A stretch of 64,000 nt of DNA from CALRWV02 sp943371965 (GTDB taxonomy: Bacteria > Bacteroidota > JABWAT01), in the NCBI GenBank assembly GCA_943371965.1, contig CALRWV020000005.1, positions 240,208-304,207 of the forward strand, read 5' to 3'. Shown here piece after piece: positions 42,268-50,754 of the stretch. Below the pieces are notes generated by a model that searched no databases, was not told where the DNA came from, and saw nothing but the letters and a program-made list of their open reading frames with translations. How positions within the stretch are numbered: position 1 is the stretch's first letter; every line of letters starts with the position of its first letter. A program made the translations under genes and the position numbers.

Positions 42268-43422
42268 ATGAAAATTCCCATCTATTTAGACAATAATGCC
42301 ACAACTCCCCTGGATCCGCGTGTTTTGGACGAAATGATGCCGTTTTTTACAACCTATTTCGGCAATCCAGCAAGTTCAACTCACAGATTTGGCTGGGAAA
42401 CTCAGGCAGCAGTTGAACAGGCTAGAGAAAAAATTGCAAATCTGATTAATTGTGAACCCAATGAAATCATTTTCACTTCAGGAACAACAGAATCAAACAA
42501 TTTAGTCATTAAAGGAGTTTTTGAAGCTTACAATTTGATTGGCAATCACTTTATTTCAACTCAAATTGAGCATAAATCAGTTTTGGACTGTTTTTCTTAC
42601 CTCAAAGAAAAAGCAAACATTCAGAACACTATCCTTCCAGTTGATAAAAACGGGCTGATCAAAATTAAAGAATTGAGTGCTTCAATTACCGGAAAAACAG
42701 TGATGATCAGTGCCATTTATGCGAATAATGAAATAGGTACCATTCAAAATGTTGACGAAATAGGTGAATTATCAAAGGAAAAGAAAGTCTTGTTTTTTTC
42801 TGATGGAGCTCAAGCTGTAGGTAAAATTCCGGTCGATGTGCAAAAATCGCAGATTGATTTGCTTACAATTTCAGGGCATAAACTGTACGGACCAAAAGGG
42901 ATTGGGGCGCTTTTTATCAGAAGAAAAAACCCGCGGGTGAAACTTTTGCCTCAACTTCACGGTGGTGGTCATGAAAAAGGATTCCGTTCAGGAACGTTAA
43001 ATGTTCCCGCAATTGTTGGTTTGGGAAAAGCGTGTGAAATCGCAAAAAGTGAAATGGATTCAGAATCAGCAAGACTTTCCGGGATAAGAGATAATTTGGA
43101 AAGAAAAATTTTGAATGAACTTCCAAATTCAAAGGTTAATGGAAATATAAAAAATCGCCTTCCACATGTAACCAACTTATCATTTTCGGGAATCAAGGGA
43201 GATCAGCTTTTAAAAAACTTGAAAGATATTGCAGTTTCATCAGGATCAGCCTGTATTTCTGCAACTTCTGAACCTTCTTATGTGTTGAAAGCGTTGGGAT
43301 TAAATGACGAATTGGCATTTTCTTCAATCCGTTTGGGGTTGGGAAGATTTAATACTGAAGAAGAAATTTCTTTTGCCGGTAAATATATTATCCAAACGGT
43401 AAAAGACTTGATGAATAGCTGA
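42268..43422 (+). CDS. Cysteine desulfurase (NifS/IscS family)
   Basis: A 384-residue PLP enzyme that takes sulfur from cysteine for Fe-S cluster and thio-cofactor synthesis. Motifs: YLDNNATTPLDP, FTSGTTESNN, the PLP Lys in ISGHKLYGPKG and the active-site Cys in SSGSACIS with a long flexible loop, as in NifS/IscS. The ATG at MKIPIYLDN is the family start; the frame is open further upstream only because it overlaps the previous gene. An IscA-type gene follows 88 bp downstream. No iscU is adjacent. Confidence 0.94.
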   Translation: MKIPIYLDNNATTPLDPRVLDEMMPFFTTYFGNPASSTHRFGWETQAAVEQAREKIANLINCEPNEIIFTSGTTESNNLVIKGVFEAYNLIGNHFISTQIEHKSVLDCFSYLKEKANIQNTILPVDKNGLIKIKELSASITGKTVMISAIYANNEIGTIQNVDEIGELSKEKKVLFFSDGAQAVGKIPVDVQKSQIDLLTISGHKLYGPKGIGALFIRRKNPRVKLLPQLHGGGHEKGFRSGTLNVPAIVGLGKACEIAKSEMDSESARLSGIRDNLERKILNELPNSKVNGNIKNRLPHVTNLSFSGIKGDQLLKNLKDIAVSSGSACISATSEPSYVLKALGLNDELAFSSIRLGLGRFNTEEEISFAGKYIIQTVKDLMNS

Positions 43423-43510
43423 ATTTTATTGATTTTTACGACATTAAAAAGTGTAGAAATCGTCTGAATATCAACTGAATAAAAAAACGAATTTAAAACG
43501 GAGAATTCCA

Positions 43511-43837
43511 ATGATTACGGTAACTGAAAAAGCTGCAAGTCAGGTAAAAAATATCATGACTGAAAAAAGTGTTCCTCAGGATTATCAACTTAGAGTAGCA
43601 GTTCAGGGTGGCGGATGTTCAGGATTGTCATATTCACTTTCTTTTGACAACGAAGCCAAAGATGGTGATGAAATAATTGAAAACAACGGTGTAAAAGTTG
43701 TTGTTGACGGTAAATCGCTTCTGTATTTGGCAGGAACCCAATTGGATTTTTCTGATGGATTGAACGGAAAAGGATTTGTATTCAACAATCCGAACGCTGA
43801 AAGAACTTGCGGTTGCGGTCAATCATTTTCTGCTTAA
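43511..43837 (+). CDS. A-type Fe-S cluster carrier (IscA/ErpA family)
   Basis: A 108-residue HesB/IscA protein. The three cluster-binding Cys are visible in GGGCSGLSY and near the end in ERTCGCGQSF. It carries or delivers Fe-S clusters in the cytosol, in line with the cysteine desulfurase upstream. CGGAG lies 7 bp before the ATG. Whether it is IscA, ErpA or SufA cannot be told. Confidence 0.93.
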   Translation: MITVTEKAASQVKNIMTEKSVPQDYQLRVAVQGGGCSGLSYSLSFDNEAKDGDEIIENNGVKVVVDGKSLLYLAGTQLDFSDGLNGKGFVFNNPNAERTCGCGQSFSA

Positions 43838-43856
43838 TTGTTTCCGGAAAAAGTGA

Positions 43857-44207
43857 ATGCCAAATTTTTTTCAACTGAAAATCAAAGATGAAAACCAGTT
43901 GTGGTTTTTGGAAAAAAATATTCCTGTTTTCGATTGTTTGGAGTTTTTTGAAAAGGATTCCATCATTGATAAAGAAGGTAATCCTATGAAACCTGGATCT
44001 GAGCCAAGAAAAAATGTATTTGAAACTGATCTTGGCTGGTCATTTGAATCTTTTATTGAAAAAGGAAAATTTTATATTTCTGAAAGATCACTTTCCAGAC
44101 CTGGAACCGCAAAATTTATAAAAGAATCAGCTCTGAAAATTGGTGATTCAATTGGTATAGAAAAGGTTGAACAGTATAAATTCAAACTTTCAACACAAAG
44201 AGGATAA
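43857..44207 (+). CDS. Hypothetical protein
   Basis: A 116-residue soluble protein, beta-rich, with a segment SRPGTAKFIKESALKIGDSIGI near the end that looks like a strand-helix-strand of a small barrel. I do not recognise a family. It follows the IscA-type gene by 19 bp and precedes a DUF2480 gene by 1 bp; it is therefore probably co-expressed with them. Confidence 0.6.
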   Translation: MPNFFQLKIKDENQLWFLEKNIPVFDCLEFFEKDSIIDKEGNPMKPGSEPRKNVFETDLGWSFESFIEKGKFYISERSLSRPGTAKFIKESALKIGDSIGIEKVEQYKFKLSTQRG

Positions 44208-44208
44208 T

Positions 44209-44493
44209 GTGGACGAAATTGTTGCTAAAGAAACGTCTTTGATTACAATTGATCTTATGGATTTTATTGAGGGTGGGTTGTTGCGTGAGAAATTATTCCG
44301 TGAGAAATTGAAAAGTCATGATTGGGAGCAATACCGCAATCAGAAAGTGCTCGTAAAAGGGTGCGGTCAGATTCCGGTTCCTACATGGTCATATATGCTG
44401 ATAACTTCTTACCTTGTGCCTGTAGTTTCACATCTGATGTTTGGTGAAGCCTGTGCAGCCGTTCCTATCTTTAAAAGAAATATAATATCCTGA
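44209..44493 (+). CDS. DUF2480-like protein, short form
   Basis: A 94-residue protein starting at GTG (AGAGGA about 5 bp upstream). It shows the N-terminal TSLITIDLMDFIEGG, the FREKLKSHDWEQYRNQKVLVKGCG segment, and the C-terminal MFGEACAAVPIFKR typical of DUF2480, a family of Bacteroidota. As I remember it, that family is about 160 residues with two related halves; here the first half seems to run straight into the second (VKGCGQIPVPTWSYML), so about 70 residues are missing. Function unknown. Confidence 0.7.
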   Translation: MDEIVAKETSLITIDLMDFIEGGLLREKLFREKLKSHDWEQYRNQKVLVKGCGQIPVPTWSYMLITSYLVPVVSHLMFGEACAAVPIFKRNIIS

Positions 44494-44619
44494 TCAATTC
44501 ATTCGGAAAACTGAAAATTCATTTTTTGTTCCTGATGAAAATTATTGACGGCGATTTATTTTTTTTCTGAATTATTATCGTAAATTCACCGACTAATTCT
44601 TTGCCTTCTGGAATATCTG

Positions 44620-47094
44620 ATGAAGTATATTTATCTCTTTCTTCTGATTTTGGTTTCAAGCTCCTGCTATCCGCAATCTGAACAAAACATTTCGACCAAT
44701 CATTCCGATTCATTATTGTTGAGTATGACTTCTGAAATGGCGGACTCTGCATCGATAAAAAAAATGGTTGATCTCTGTTGGACTTACCGAAACACCAATC
44801 TCAGAAAATCATTTCTTTTCGGAAAAAAGGCCATTGACCTCGCTACCCAGAAAAAATTGACCAGTTTGCTCCCAACAGCGTATAATTTTTATGGAATAGC
44901 ATTCAGGAATGATGGAAATTATCCCAAAGCAATTGAACATTTTCTTGAAGCATTGAGATTGGCTGATCAGCAGAATGATGTTATCGAAAAAGCTTATGCC
45001 TACAACAACATCGGTGAAGTTTACAAATTTCTGAATAATTACCAGAGTGCTCTCCAGAATATAAATTTTGCATTGAAGATTTTTACTTCGATTTCTGATT
45101 CAGATGGAATTGGCTACAGTTACCTGAGGTTAGGGGAAACTTTCAAGGAACAATCCATTCTTGACAGCGCAACTTTTTATTTCGACAAATCTGCCAGAAT
45201 CAGGTTTCAGAAGAAGGACATGAGAAATTTATCGGTATCGCTGAACCGCCAGGGAGAGGTTCTGATTGACCAGAAAAAATTCAATGAAGCCGAAAAGATT
45301 TTAAATCAGGCATACAACATCAGAACAGAACTGAAAGACGTTCCGGGCCAGACTGAAACTCTAACAAGTATTTCATATCTCTTTTTCTGCAAGGGGGACT
45401 ATCAAAAGGCCATCAGAATTGCAATGGACAGTTACAATAAAGGGATTTCCATCAGACAGAAGGAAAAACTTAAAAATGCCACCAAAATACTTGCTGATTC
45501 CTATGGTGCATTGGGAGATTTCAAAACAGCCTATCAGTTTCAGAAAAAAAATGCAGCCTATAAAGACTCACTTGTAAATGCCGAGAAGCTGAAGCAGATT
45601 CAAACTCTTCAATCCAATTATGATGAGGAAGTGAAAAGGGTTGAAATCAAACTGCTTCTCAAGGATAAAGAGATTGCTGAAGAAACTTCCAGACGGCAAA
45701 CTCAATTCAGTATTTTTTCCGGAATCGCGATTATTATTCTGCTGCTGATGCTGATTGTCCTTGTTTCACTGAACAGACAGAGAAACGAAGCCAACAACCT
45801 GCTGAAAATAAAAAACAATGAGATTCAGGCACAGAAAGAGGAAATTGAGGAGAAGGCAGAAAAGCTGAACCTAACAAACCGGCATCTGACAGAAAAAATT
45901 CTGGAACTTGAAGTTACCCAGACAAATCTGATTCAGGCCAAAGAGGACGCAGAAAAGGCCAACGTCATCAAATCGCAGTTTCTTTCTGTTATGAGCCATG
46001 AAATCAGAACTCCGATGAATGCGGTAATCGGGCTGACAGAAATTCTGATTGATGACAATCCCAGAAATGACCAGATTGAAAACCTCAACCTTCTGAAATT
46101 CTCTGCCGGATCACTTCTTGATCTGATCAGCGGTATTCTTGATTACAGCAAACTTGAAGCGAACAAAGTTGAATTTGAGAATGTCAGCTTCAATTTAAAT
46201 TCCCTTGTCGATAATATTTCAAAAGTATTCAGTGAAAAAATAAACAGAAAGCATATTGAGTTTTCTGTTGAATATGATAAACGGATTCCGGAAGAACTAG
46301 TTGGAGATCCTTCGAGAATAACACAGGTACTTAACAACCTGATCGGGAATGCAGTAAAATTTACTTCGAAGGGGGAAATCAGTTTTTCTGTTTCTGCAGT
46401 GAAAATCAATACTGATAACTGTCTTCTTGAATTTTCTGTTTCAGATTCAGGAATTGGGATTCCTGAAAACAAGATCGAAGATATATTCAATATTTTTACC
46501 CAGGCGTCATCATCAATTACACGTGAGTTCGGCGGAACAGGTTTGGGATTGGCCATTACCAAAAAGCTGCTTCAAATCATGAATTCAGACATTTCTGTTG
46601 AAAGCAGAGAAGGTTTTGGATCAACTTTTTCATTCCAATTGCAGTTGCCGGTTGCGAAAAAACCTGAAAGCATAATTTCAGTCATTGCCGATAACAATTC
46701 CAATTCGCTGAACGGATATAAAGTTCTGGTTGTTGAAGACAATGTTATCAATGTAAAAGTTGTTACAAAATTTCTGTCAAAATGGGGCGCCCAGTTTGAT
46801 ATTTCAGAGAACGGTGATATTGCAGTTCAAATGGCAAAAAAAATAAAATATGATGTCATTTTGATGGATCTTCAAATGCCGGTGATGGATGGATATCAGG
46901 CAACAGAAGAGATCAGAAAGTTTGATCTTATCACCCCTATCATTGCAGTAACAGCTGAAGTTCTTCAGGAAAAAAAGCATAAATTAAAAGACATGAAATG
47001 GAATGGAATTGTGATAAAACCGTTTAAACCGGAAGAACTTCTCCATGCCATTGTTGATTCAAAAAGTAATTTGCTGGATCAGATTGAAGTATGA
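44620..47094 (+). CDS. Hybrid sensor histidine kinase with periplasmic TPR domain and receiver
   Basis: An 824-residue protein. It has an export signal (FLLILVSSSC, possibly a lipobox), a periplasmic TPR domain at about residues 60-310, a membrane helix near 365-385 (FSGIAIIILLLMLIVLVSL), a coiled coil, a HisKA domain with SHEIRTPMNAVIG near 464, an HATPase domain (NNLIGNAVKFTS; GTGLGLAIT) and a receiver domain at about 705-820 with the phosphate acceptor Asp in ILMDLQMPVMDG. TPRs outside the membrane suggest sensing of peptides or envelope state. It is the first gene of an operon: the SDR gene overlaps its stop by 4 bp. Confidence 0.94.
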   Translation: MKYIYLFLLILVSSSCYPQSEQNISTNHSDSLLLSMTSEMADSASIKKMVDLCWTYRNTNLRKSFLFGKKAIDLATQKKLTSLLPTAYNFYGIAFRNDGNYPKAIEHFLEALRLADQQNDVIEKAYAYNNIGEVYKFLNNYQSALQNINFALKIFTSISDSDGIGYSYLRLGETFKEQSILDSATFYFDKSARIRFQKKDMRNLSVSLNRQGEVLIDQKKFNEAEKILNQAYNIRTELKDVPGQTETLTSISYLFFCKGDYQKAIRIAMDSYNKGISIRQKEKLKNATKILADSYGALGDFKTAYQFQKKNAAYKDSLVNAEKLKQIQTLQSNYDEEVKRVEIKLLLKDKEIAEETSRRQTQFSIFSGIAIIILLLMLIVLVSLNRQRNEANNLLKIKNNEIQAQKEEIEEKAEKLNLTNRHLTEKILELEVTQTNLIQAKEDAEKANVIKSQFLSVMSHEIRTPMNAVIGLTEILIDDNPRNDQIENLNLLKFSAGSLLDLISGILDYSKLEANKVEFENVSFNLNSLVDNISKVFSEKINRKHIEFSVEYDKRIPEELVGDPSRITQVLNNLIGNAVKFTSKGEISFSVSAVKINTDNCLLEFSVSDSGIGIPENKIEDIFNIFTQASSSITREFGGTGLGLAITKKLLQIMNSDISVESREGFGSTFSFQLQLPVAKKPESIISVIADNNSNSLNGYKVLVVEDNVINVKVVTKFLSKWGAQFDISENGDIAVQMAKKIKYDVILMDLQMPVMDGYQATEEIRKFDLITPIIAVTAEVLQEKKHKLKDMKWNGIVIKPFKPEELLHAIVDSKSNLLDQIEV

Positions 47095-47756
47095 AAAATT
47101 TATTCGTATCGGGTGCTTCCGGAAATCTGGGTGAAACAGTTGTCAGGTTTTTTTCTGAAAGGGGTTGGAATATACTTGCAACTTATTCTTCGGAAAAAGG
47201 ACCTGATTACCCCAATGTGAATTGGATTCAGTGGAAGACAAATGACATGATGTTAAGCGGCAAGTTGTCAGAAAAACTGGAAGAATATGAACCCGTTTCA
47301 GGATGGATTCATCTGATTGGCGGTTTTTACAGTGGAGTTGGACTTGATGAAACCACGCCGCAGAAAATGAAACAGATGATGGATATGAATCTTGAATCTG
47401 CTTATGAACTGACTTCGCTTGTGTTTCCTTTTTTCCATTCTGATCTCCACGCTTCAGTTGTCTTTATGGGTGCAGAAGCAGCGCTTCAACCTTCACCGAA
47501 TTATGGAGCATACGGGACATCAAAAGCTGCTCTTGATTATTACGCCAAAACACTTGCAATGGAAAACCGCTCCAAAAATGTTTCAGTTAATTTGATAATG
47601 CCTTCAACCATTGATACCAAAGCAAACAGAAATTCGATGCCCGAAGCTGATTTTACAAAATGGATTCAACCTGCAGAAATTGCAGAGGTTATGAATTTTC
47701 TGCTTTCTGAAAATGGACGGAAAATCAATGGCTCAACCATCAGGATGAATGCATGA
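47091..47756 (+). CDS. Short-chain dehydrogenase/reductase
   Basis: A 221-residue SDR with the cofactor motif LFVSGASGNLGE at the N-terminus and the active-site YxxxK as NYGAYGTSKAALDYYAK. NAD(P)(H) specificity cannot be fixed. It lies between the hybrid kinase and a BFD-like gene, with 4-bp overlaps at both ends, so it is part of one tightly coupled operon. Substrate unknown. Confidence 0.9.
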   Translation: MKNLFVSGASGNLGETVVRFFSERGWNILATYSSEKGPDYPNVNWIQWKTNDMMLSGKLSEKLEEYEPVSGWIHLIGGFYSGVGLDETTPQKMKQMMDMNLESAYELTSLVFPFFHSDLHASVVFMGAEAALQPSPNYGAYGTSKAALDYYAKTLAMENRSKNVSVNLIMPSTIDTKANRNSMPEADFTKWIQPAEIAEVMNFLLSENGRKINGSTIRMNA

Positions 47757-47974
47757 CTCCGGTAATTTGCATGTGCGGTTTGGTTACTGCTGAATCCATT
47801 GAGTATGCTGTCAGAAACGGCGCAGATACTTATGAAAAAATATCAAAAAAAACACGCGTGGGGATGGGATGCCAAACCTGCTATTTTGATGTTCAGGAAA
47901 TTATTATCAGAACCAACCTACAGATGCGCAATGAAGAAAAACTGAAATCAGGTTCCCAAACGGAGTTATTTTAA
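47753..47974 (+). CDS. BFD-like [2Fe-2S] protein
   Basis: A 73-residue protein similar to bacterioferritin-associated ferredoxin. Cys pairs CMCG near residue 7 and GCQTC near 41 would hold a [2Fe-2S] cluster; the helical segment VTAESIEYAVRNGADTYEKI lies between. Longer C-terminus than usual, ending QTELF. It may pass electrons to a partner, perhaps to the SDR, but this is only inferred from overlap of the genes. Confidence 0.88.
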   Translation: MTPVICMCGLVTAESIEYAVRNGADTYEKISKKTRVGMGCQTCYFDVQEIIIRTNLQMRNEEKLKSGSQTELF

Positions 47975-47975
47975 T

Positions 47976-49490
47976 TTGCTTCCCAAAAATCCCTTCAGCC
48001 GTCTCACTTTATTTCTGATCATGATCGTTCTGCTTCCCATTGTATTTTATTCCGGTTATGAAATATCATCACAATCGGACAATGAAAAAATAATGACCAA
48101 AATGTATGACAAGCAGCTTGATGTTGTTCTGTTTTCGGTGAACCAGTATTCATGGGATGCAGTTTCAAGCTGGGTGAATACCATCCACAAAACACTTTCG
48201 GAAAGTGAAAACCCGAATGCTGATCTTGACAGGTTTCTTGAAATAAATTCGGGGCTTGAAAATATCTGGGTGATGGATTCAACCAACCAGTTTGTTTACA
48301 GGGGAAATCCGGTTGCAGAATCTGAAATCATTGATTCCCTTAAATCCAACAAAGGAAAAATACAGCGCCTGTTGCGTTTTCAGGGTGAAAATTACAGAAA
48401 AATAGAGCCCATCATTTTTCAGGGAAATCTTGTTATGCTGGTTTTTGTTTCCGGAAAAAGTATCTGCGGAATTGTTTTGGATACACCGGAATTCATTGAT
48501 AAAATTCTGGGACCGAGACTGATCAACATTGCTGCCAACGATTTTGTTCTTGCCATCGGAAACGATAAATCTGAAACACCTGTTTTCAGTACAGAAACGG
48601 TTGGACTCAAAGAACTGAAAAACCGGAAATCACTTTGGATTTTTCCCGATCACTTTCTTGCCGTCAGGTTGAAGGGAACTACCATTGAAGAAATTGTTGA
48701 ATCACGGTTCTGGAAAAATATCGGGCTGATTCTGCTGATTGATCTGATTCTGCTCATTGGTGCTGTGCTGATTTACAAAACAATCAAAAAGGAACTTGAA
48801 CTGATTGAACTGAAAACAGATTTCGTTTCCAATGTTTCGCATGAACTCAGAACGCCACTTGCACTGATCAGAATGTTTTCTGAAACACTTGAAATGGGAC
48901 GTGTAAAATCTGAAGAGAAGAAACAGGAATATTACAAAACCATCATCAATGAAACCGAACGCCTGACAAGACTCGTCAATAACCTGCTGAACTTTTCAAG
49001 AATGGAAGTCAACAAGAGAAAGTTTGAACTGGTACCGATAAATCTGAATGAAAAAGTATTATCCATTCTGCAGGTCTATCAGGTTCAGTTGAAAGCCATG
49101 AATTTTGAAGTTGTAACCGATCTTGATGAATACCTGAGCTTTACCGATCTGGATCAGGAAGGAATTGAAGAAGCCCTTCACAACCTGATAGACAACGCCA
49201 TGAAGTACAGTGTGAAGGAACGGTTCATTAAAATCAAAACGGGAAAAACAGAAGACTTTATTTATCTTGAGGTTCAGGATCATGGTATCGGAATTGCAAA
49301 ACAGGATCACCATAAAATATTTGAAAAGTTTTTCCGGGTCTCGGGTGGATTGGTTCATACTGCAAAAGGCAGCGGATTGGGACTCTCACTGGTTCAGTAT
49401 ATCATGAATTCACACGGCGGAAAAATAGAACTTGAAAGTGAAATTGGAAAAGGAAGTACATTCAGATTGCTGTTTCCCAAAAAGAAATAA
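47976..49490 (+). CDS. Sensor histidine kinase
   Basis: A 504-residue membrane sensor kinase. Membrane helices at about residues 9-28 and 247-267 frame a periplasmic sensor domain of about 215 residues that I do not recognise. The HisKA domain has FVSNVSHELRTPLALIRMF near 285 and the HATPase domain has LHNLIDNAMKYS and GSGLGLSLVQ. The start is TTG (47976), since no ATG fits. It follows the BFD-like gene directly and its regulator is 15 bp downstream. Confidence 0.94.
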   Translation: MLPKNPFSRLTLFLIMIVLLPIVFYSGYEISSQSDNEKIMTKMYDKQLDVVLFSVNQYSWDAVSSWVNTIHKTLSESENPNADLDRFLEINSGLENIWVMDSTNQFVYRGNPVAESEIIDSLKSNKGKIQRLLRFQGENYRKIEPIIFQGNLVMLVFVSGKSICGIVLDTPEFIDKILGPRLINIAANDFVLAIGNDKSETPVFSTETVGLKELKNRKSLWIFPDHFLAVRLKGTTIEEIVESRFWKNIGLILLIDLILLIGAVLIYKTIKKELELIELKTDFVSNVSHELRTPLALIRMFSETLEMGRVKSEEKKQEYYKTIINETERLTRLVNNLLNFSRMEVNKRKFELVPINLNEKVLSILQVYQVQLKAMNFEVVTDLDEYLSFTDLDQEGIEEALHNLIDNAMKYSVKERFIKIKTGKTEDFIYLEVQDHGIGIAKQDHHKIFEKFFRVSGGLVHTAKGSGLGLSLVQYIMNSHGGKIELESEIGKGSTFRLLFPKKK

Positions 49491-49505
49491 TCTGACGGAG
49501 AATTT

Positions 49506-50189
49506 ATGGCGAAAATATTAATTGTGGAAGATGAACCTCAAATGCAGATTGGTCTCCGCGACAATTTCGAATTTGAAGGATATGATGTTGAGCTGGTTGC
49601 CAACGGAAATGATGCACTTGACAAAATCATCAAAGAGCAATACGATCTGATTATTCAGGATATCATGATTCCGGGGATTTCCGGTTTGGATGTAATCAAA
49701 AAAGCGAGAGAAAAAGGAATTAAAACTCCTTTCATAATTCTGACAGCAAAAAGTGAAGAGATTGATAAAGTTGTCGGACTTGAAATTGGAGCGGATGATT
49801 ACATAACAAAACCGTTCAGTCTCCGTGAGCTACTTGCTCGTGTGAAAGCAGTGCTGAGAAGAAACGAAGGAAATACAGTTGCTGCACAAACAAAAATAAA
49901 TATCGGATCGGTTCTGATTGACTTTGCAACGTATGAAGTTACAAAGGAAGGTGTTCCGGTCAGTATGACACCGAAGGAAGTTGATATTCTGAAACATCTC
50001 TGGAAAAACAAAAATCAGGTTGTCAGCCGTGACCAGTTGCTGACTGAAGTGTGGGGATATGATGAATCCATCAGTTCAAGAACGGTGGATAATTTTATTC
50101 TGAAACTCAGACAAAAAATAGAAGAAGACCCAGCAACTCCAAAACACATCATCACCATCCACGGAACCGGATATAAGTTTATTCCGTAG
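49506..50189 (+). CDS. OmpR/PhoB-family response regulator
   Basis: A 227-residue regulator: receiver domain at residues 1-118 with phosphorylation site Asp52 (IIQDIMIPGISG), conserved TAKSEEID and KPF; and a winged-helix DNA-binding domain at 128-227 (VSRDQLLTEVWGYD, HGTGYKF). CGGAG lies 6 bp before the ATG. It pairs with the kinase upstream. Family members bind direct repeats about 10-11 bp apart, exactly the arrangement present before the three genes at 50755, 52122 and 52719. Confidence 0.95.
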   Translation: MAKILIVEDEPQMQIGLRDNFEFEGYDVELVANGNDALDKIIKEQYDLIIQDIMIPGISGLDVIKKAREKGIKTPFIILTAKSEEIDKVVGLEIGADDYITKPFSLRELLARVKAVLRRNEGNTVAAQTKINIGSVLIDFATYEVTKEGVPVSMTPKEVDILKHLWKNKNQVVSRDQLLTEVWGYDESISSRTVDNFILKLRQKIEEDPATPKHIITIHGTGYKFIP

Positions 50190-50217
50190 GAAATGTTATT
50201 TGGGAATTACATTTATT

Positions 50218-50380
50218 AGTAGGACAGACATTCTTGTCTGTCACCGATTTCTTCAGACTCAATGTCAGAAGAAATCGGCAAAAACAATTCGGAAAATTCC
50301 ATTTAGTTAAGATTTAATACTGAATGCAAACCACATCGAGTGGATTGCATTCAAAGACAGACAAGAATGTCTGTCCTACT
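50218..50380. repeat. Inverted element with self-palindromic 25-bp arms and two inner hairpins
   Basis: The arms 50218-50242 and 50356-50380 are perfect reverse complements. Each arm contains GACAGACA-TTCT-TGTCTGTC, which itself folds. Between them lie CCGATTTCTTC/GAAGAAATCGG and GAATGCAA-A-CCAC/GTGG-A-TTGCATTC hairpins. No reading frame is present. The gap 50190-50754 otherwise holds two REP-like hairpins and the promoter at 50658. Confidence 0.8.
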
Positions 50381-50511
50381 TTTTCAAACATAAAACCATA
50401 TTTTTGCCTTTAACACATGAATCTCCAGATTCATCGGGACAGGCAGTGGCAACTAAGATTTAAAATGTTTTTGCCACAAATTCACAGATTAAGAATAATG
50501 AAAAGATGTCC

Positions 50512-50538
50512 GTCATGGTGAGGCTCTCGAACCATGAC
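50512..50538. repeat. REP-like hairpin (TTCGACAGGCTC-loop family)
   Basis: GTCATGGT-GAGGCTCTCGA-ACCATGAC; the same stem as at 1487 with a changed loop. Confidence 0.75.
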
Positions 50539-50614
50539 TTTTCAAAAGCAGTAAACCATTTAACATTACCTTATTATTGTTTCCAGTTTAAAAGTTTCTA
50601 CCGCTAATGGAAAT

Positions 50615-50641
50615 GTCATCCTTCGAGAACCTCTGGATGAC
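50615..50641. repeat. REP-like hairpin with compensatory stem change
   Basis: Read on the minus strand: GTCATCCA-GAGGTTCTCGA-AGGATGAC. Compared with the copy at 50512, GG/CC in the stem is swapped to CC/GG while the loop stays nearly the same. Confidence 0.75.
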
Positions 50642-50657
50642 AACTATCCCCAATTCC

Positions 50658-50722
50658 GTGACAACTTTTTACAACTTCTGACACCCCGAAAACATCCATA
50701 AAACATTCCCGCCGTAAATTCG
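50658..50722 (+). promoter_or_regulatory. Regulated promoter with 10-bp direct repeat before 50755 gene
   Basis: ACAACT at 50661 and again at 50671, followed by TCTGAC ending at 50682; 33 bp later TAAATTCG (50715-50722) resembles the Bacteroidota -10. The same layout precedes the genes at 52122 and 52719. Confidence 0.65.
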
Positions 50723-50754
50723 TACTGAAATCGCAACCAAATAACGGGAAGAGT

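Noticed and set aside
50190..50754. Insertion sequence between the regulator and the 50755 gene
   Set aside because: The inverted arms at 50218-50380 enclose only 113 bp with no frame for a transposase.
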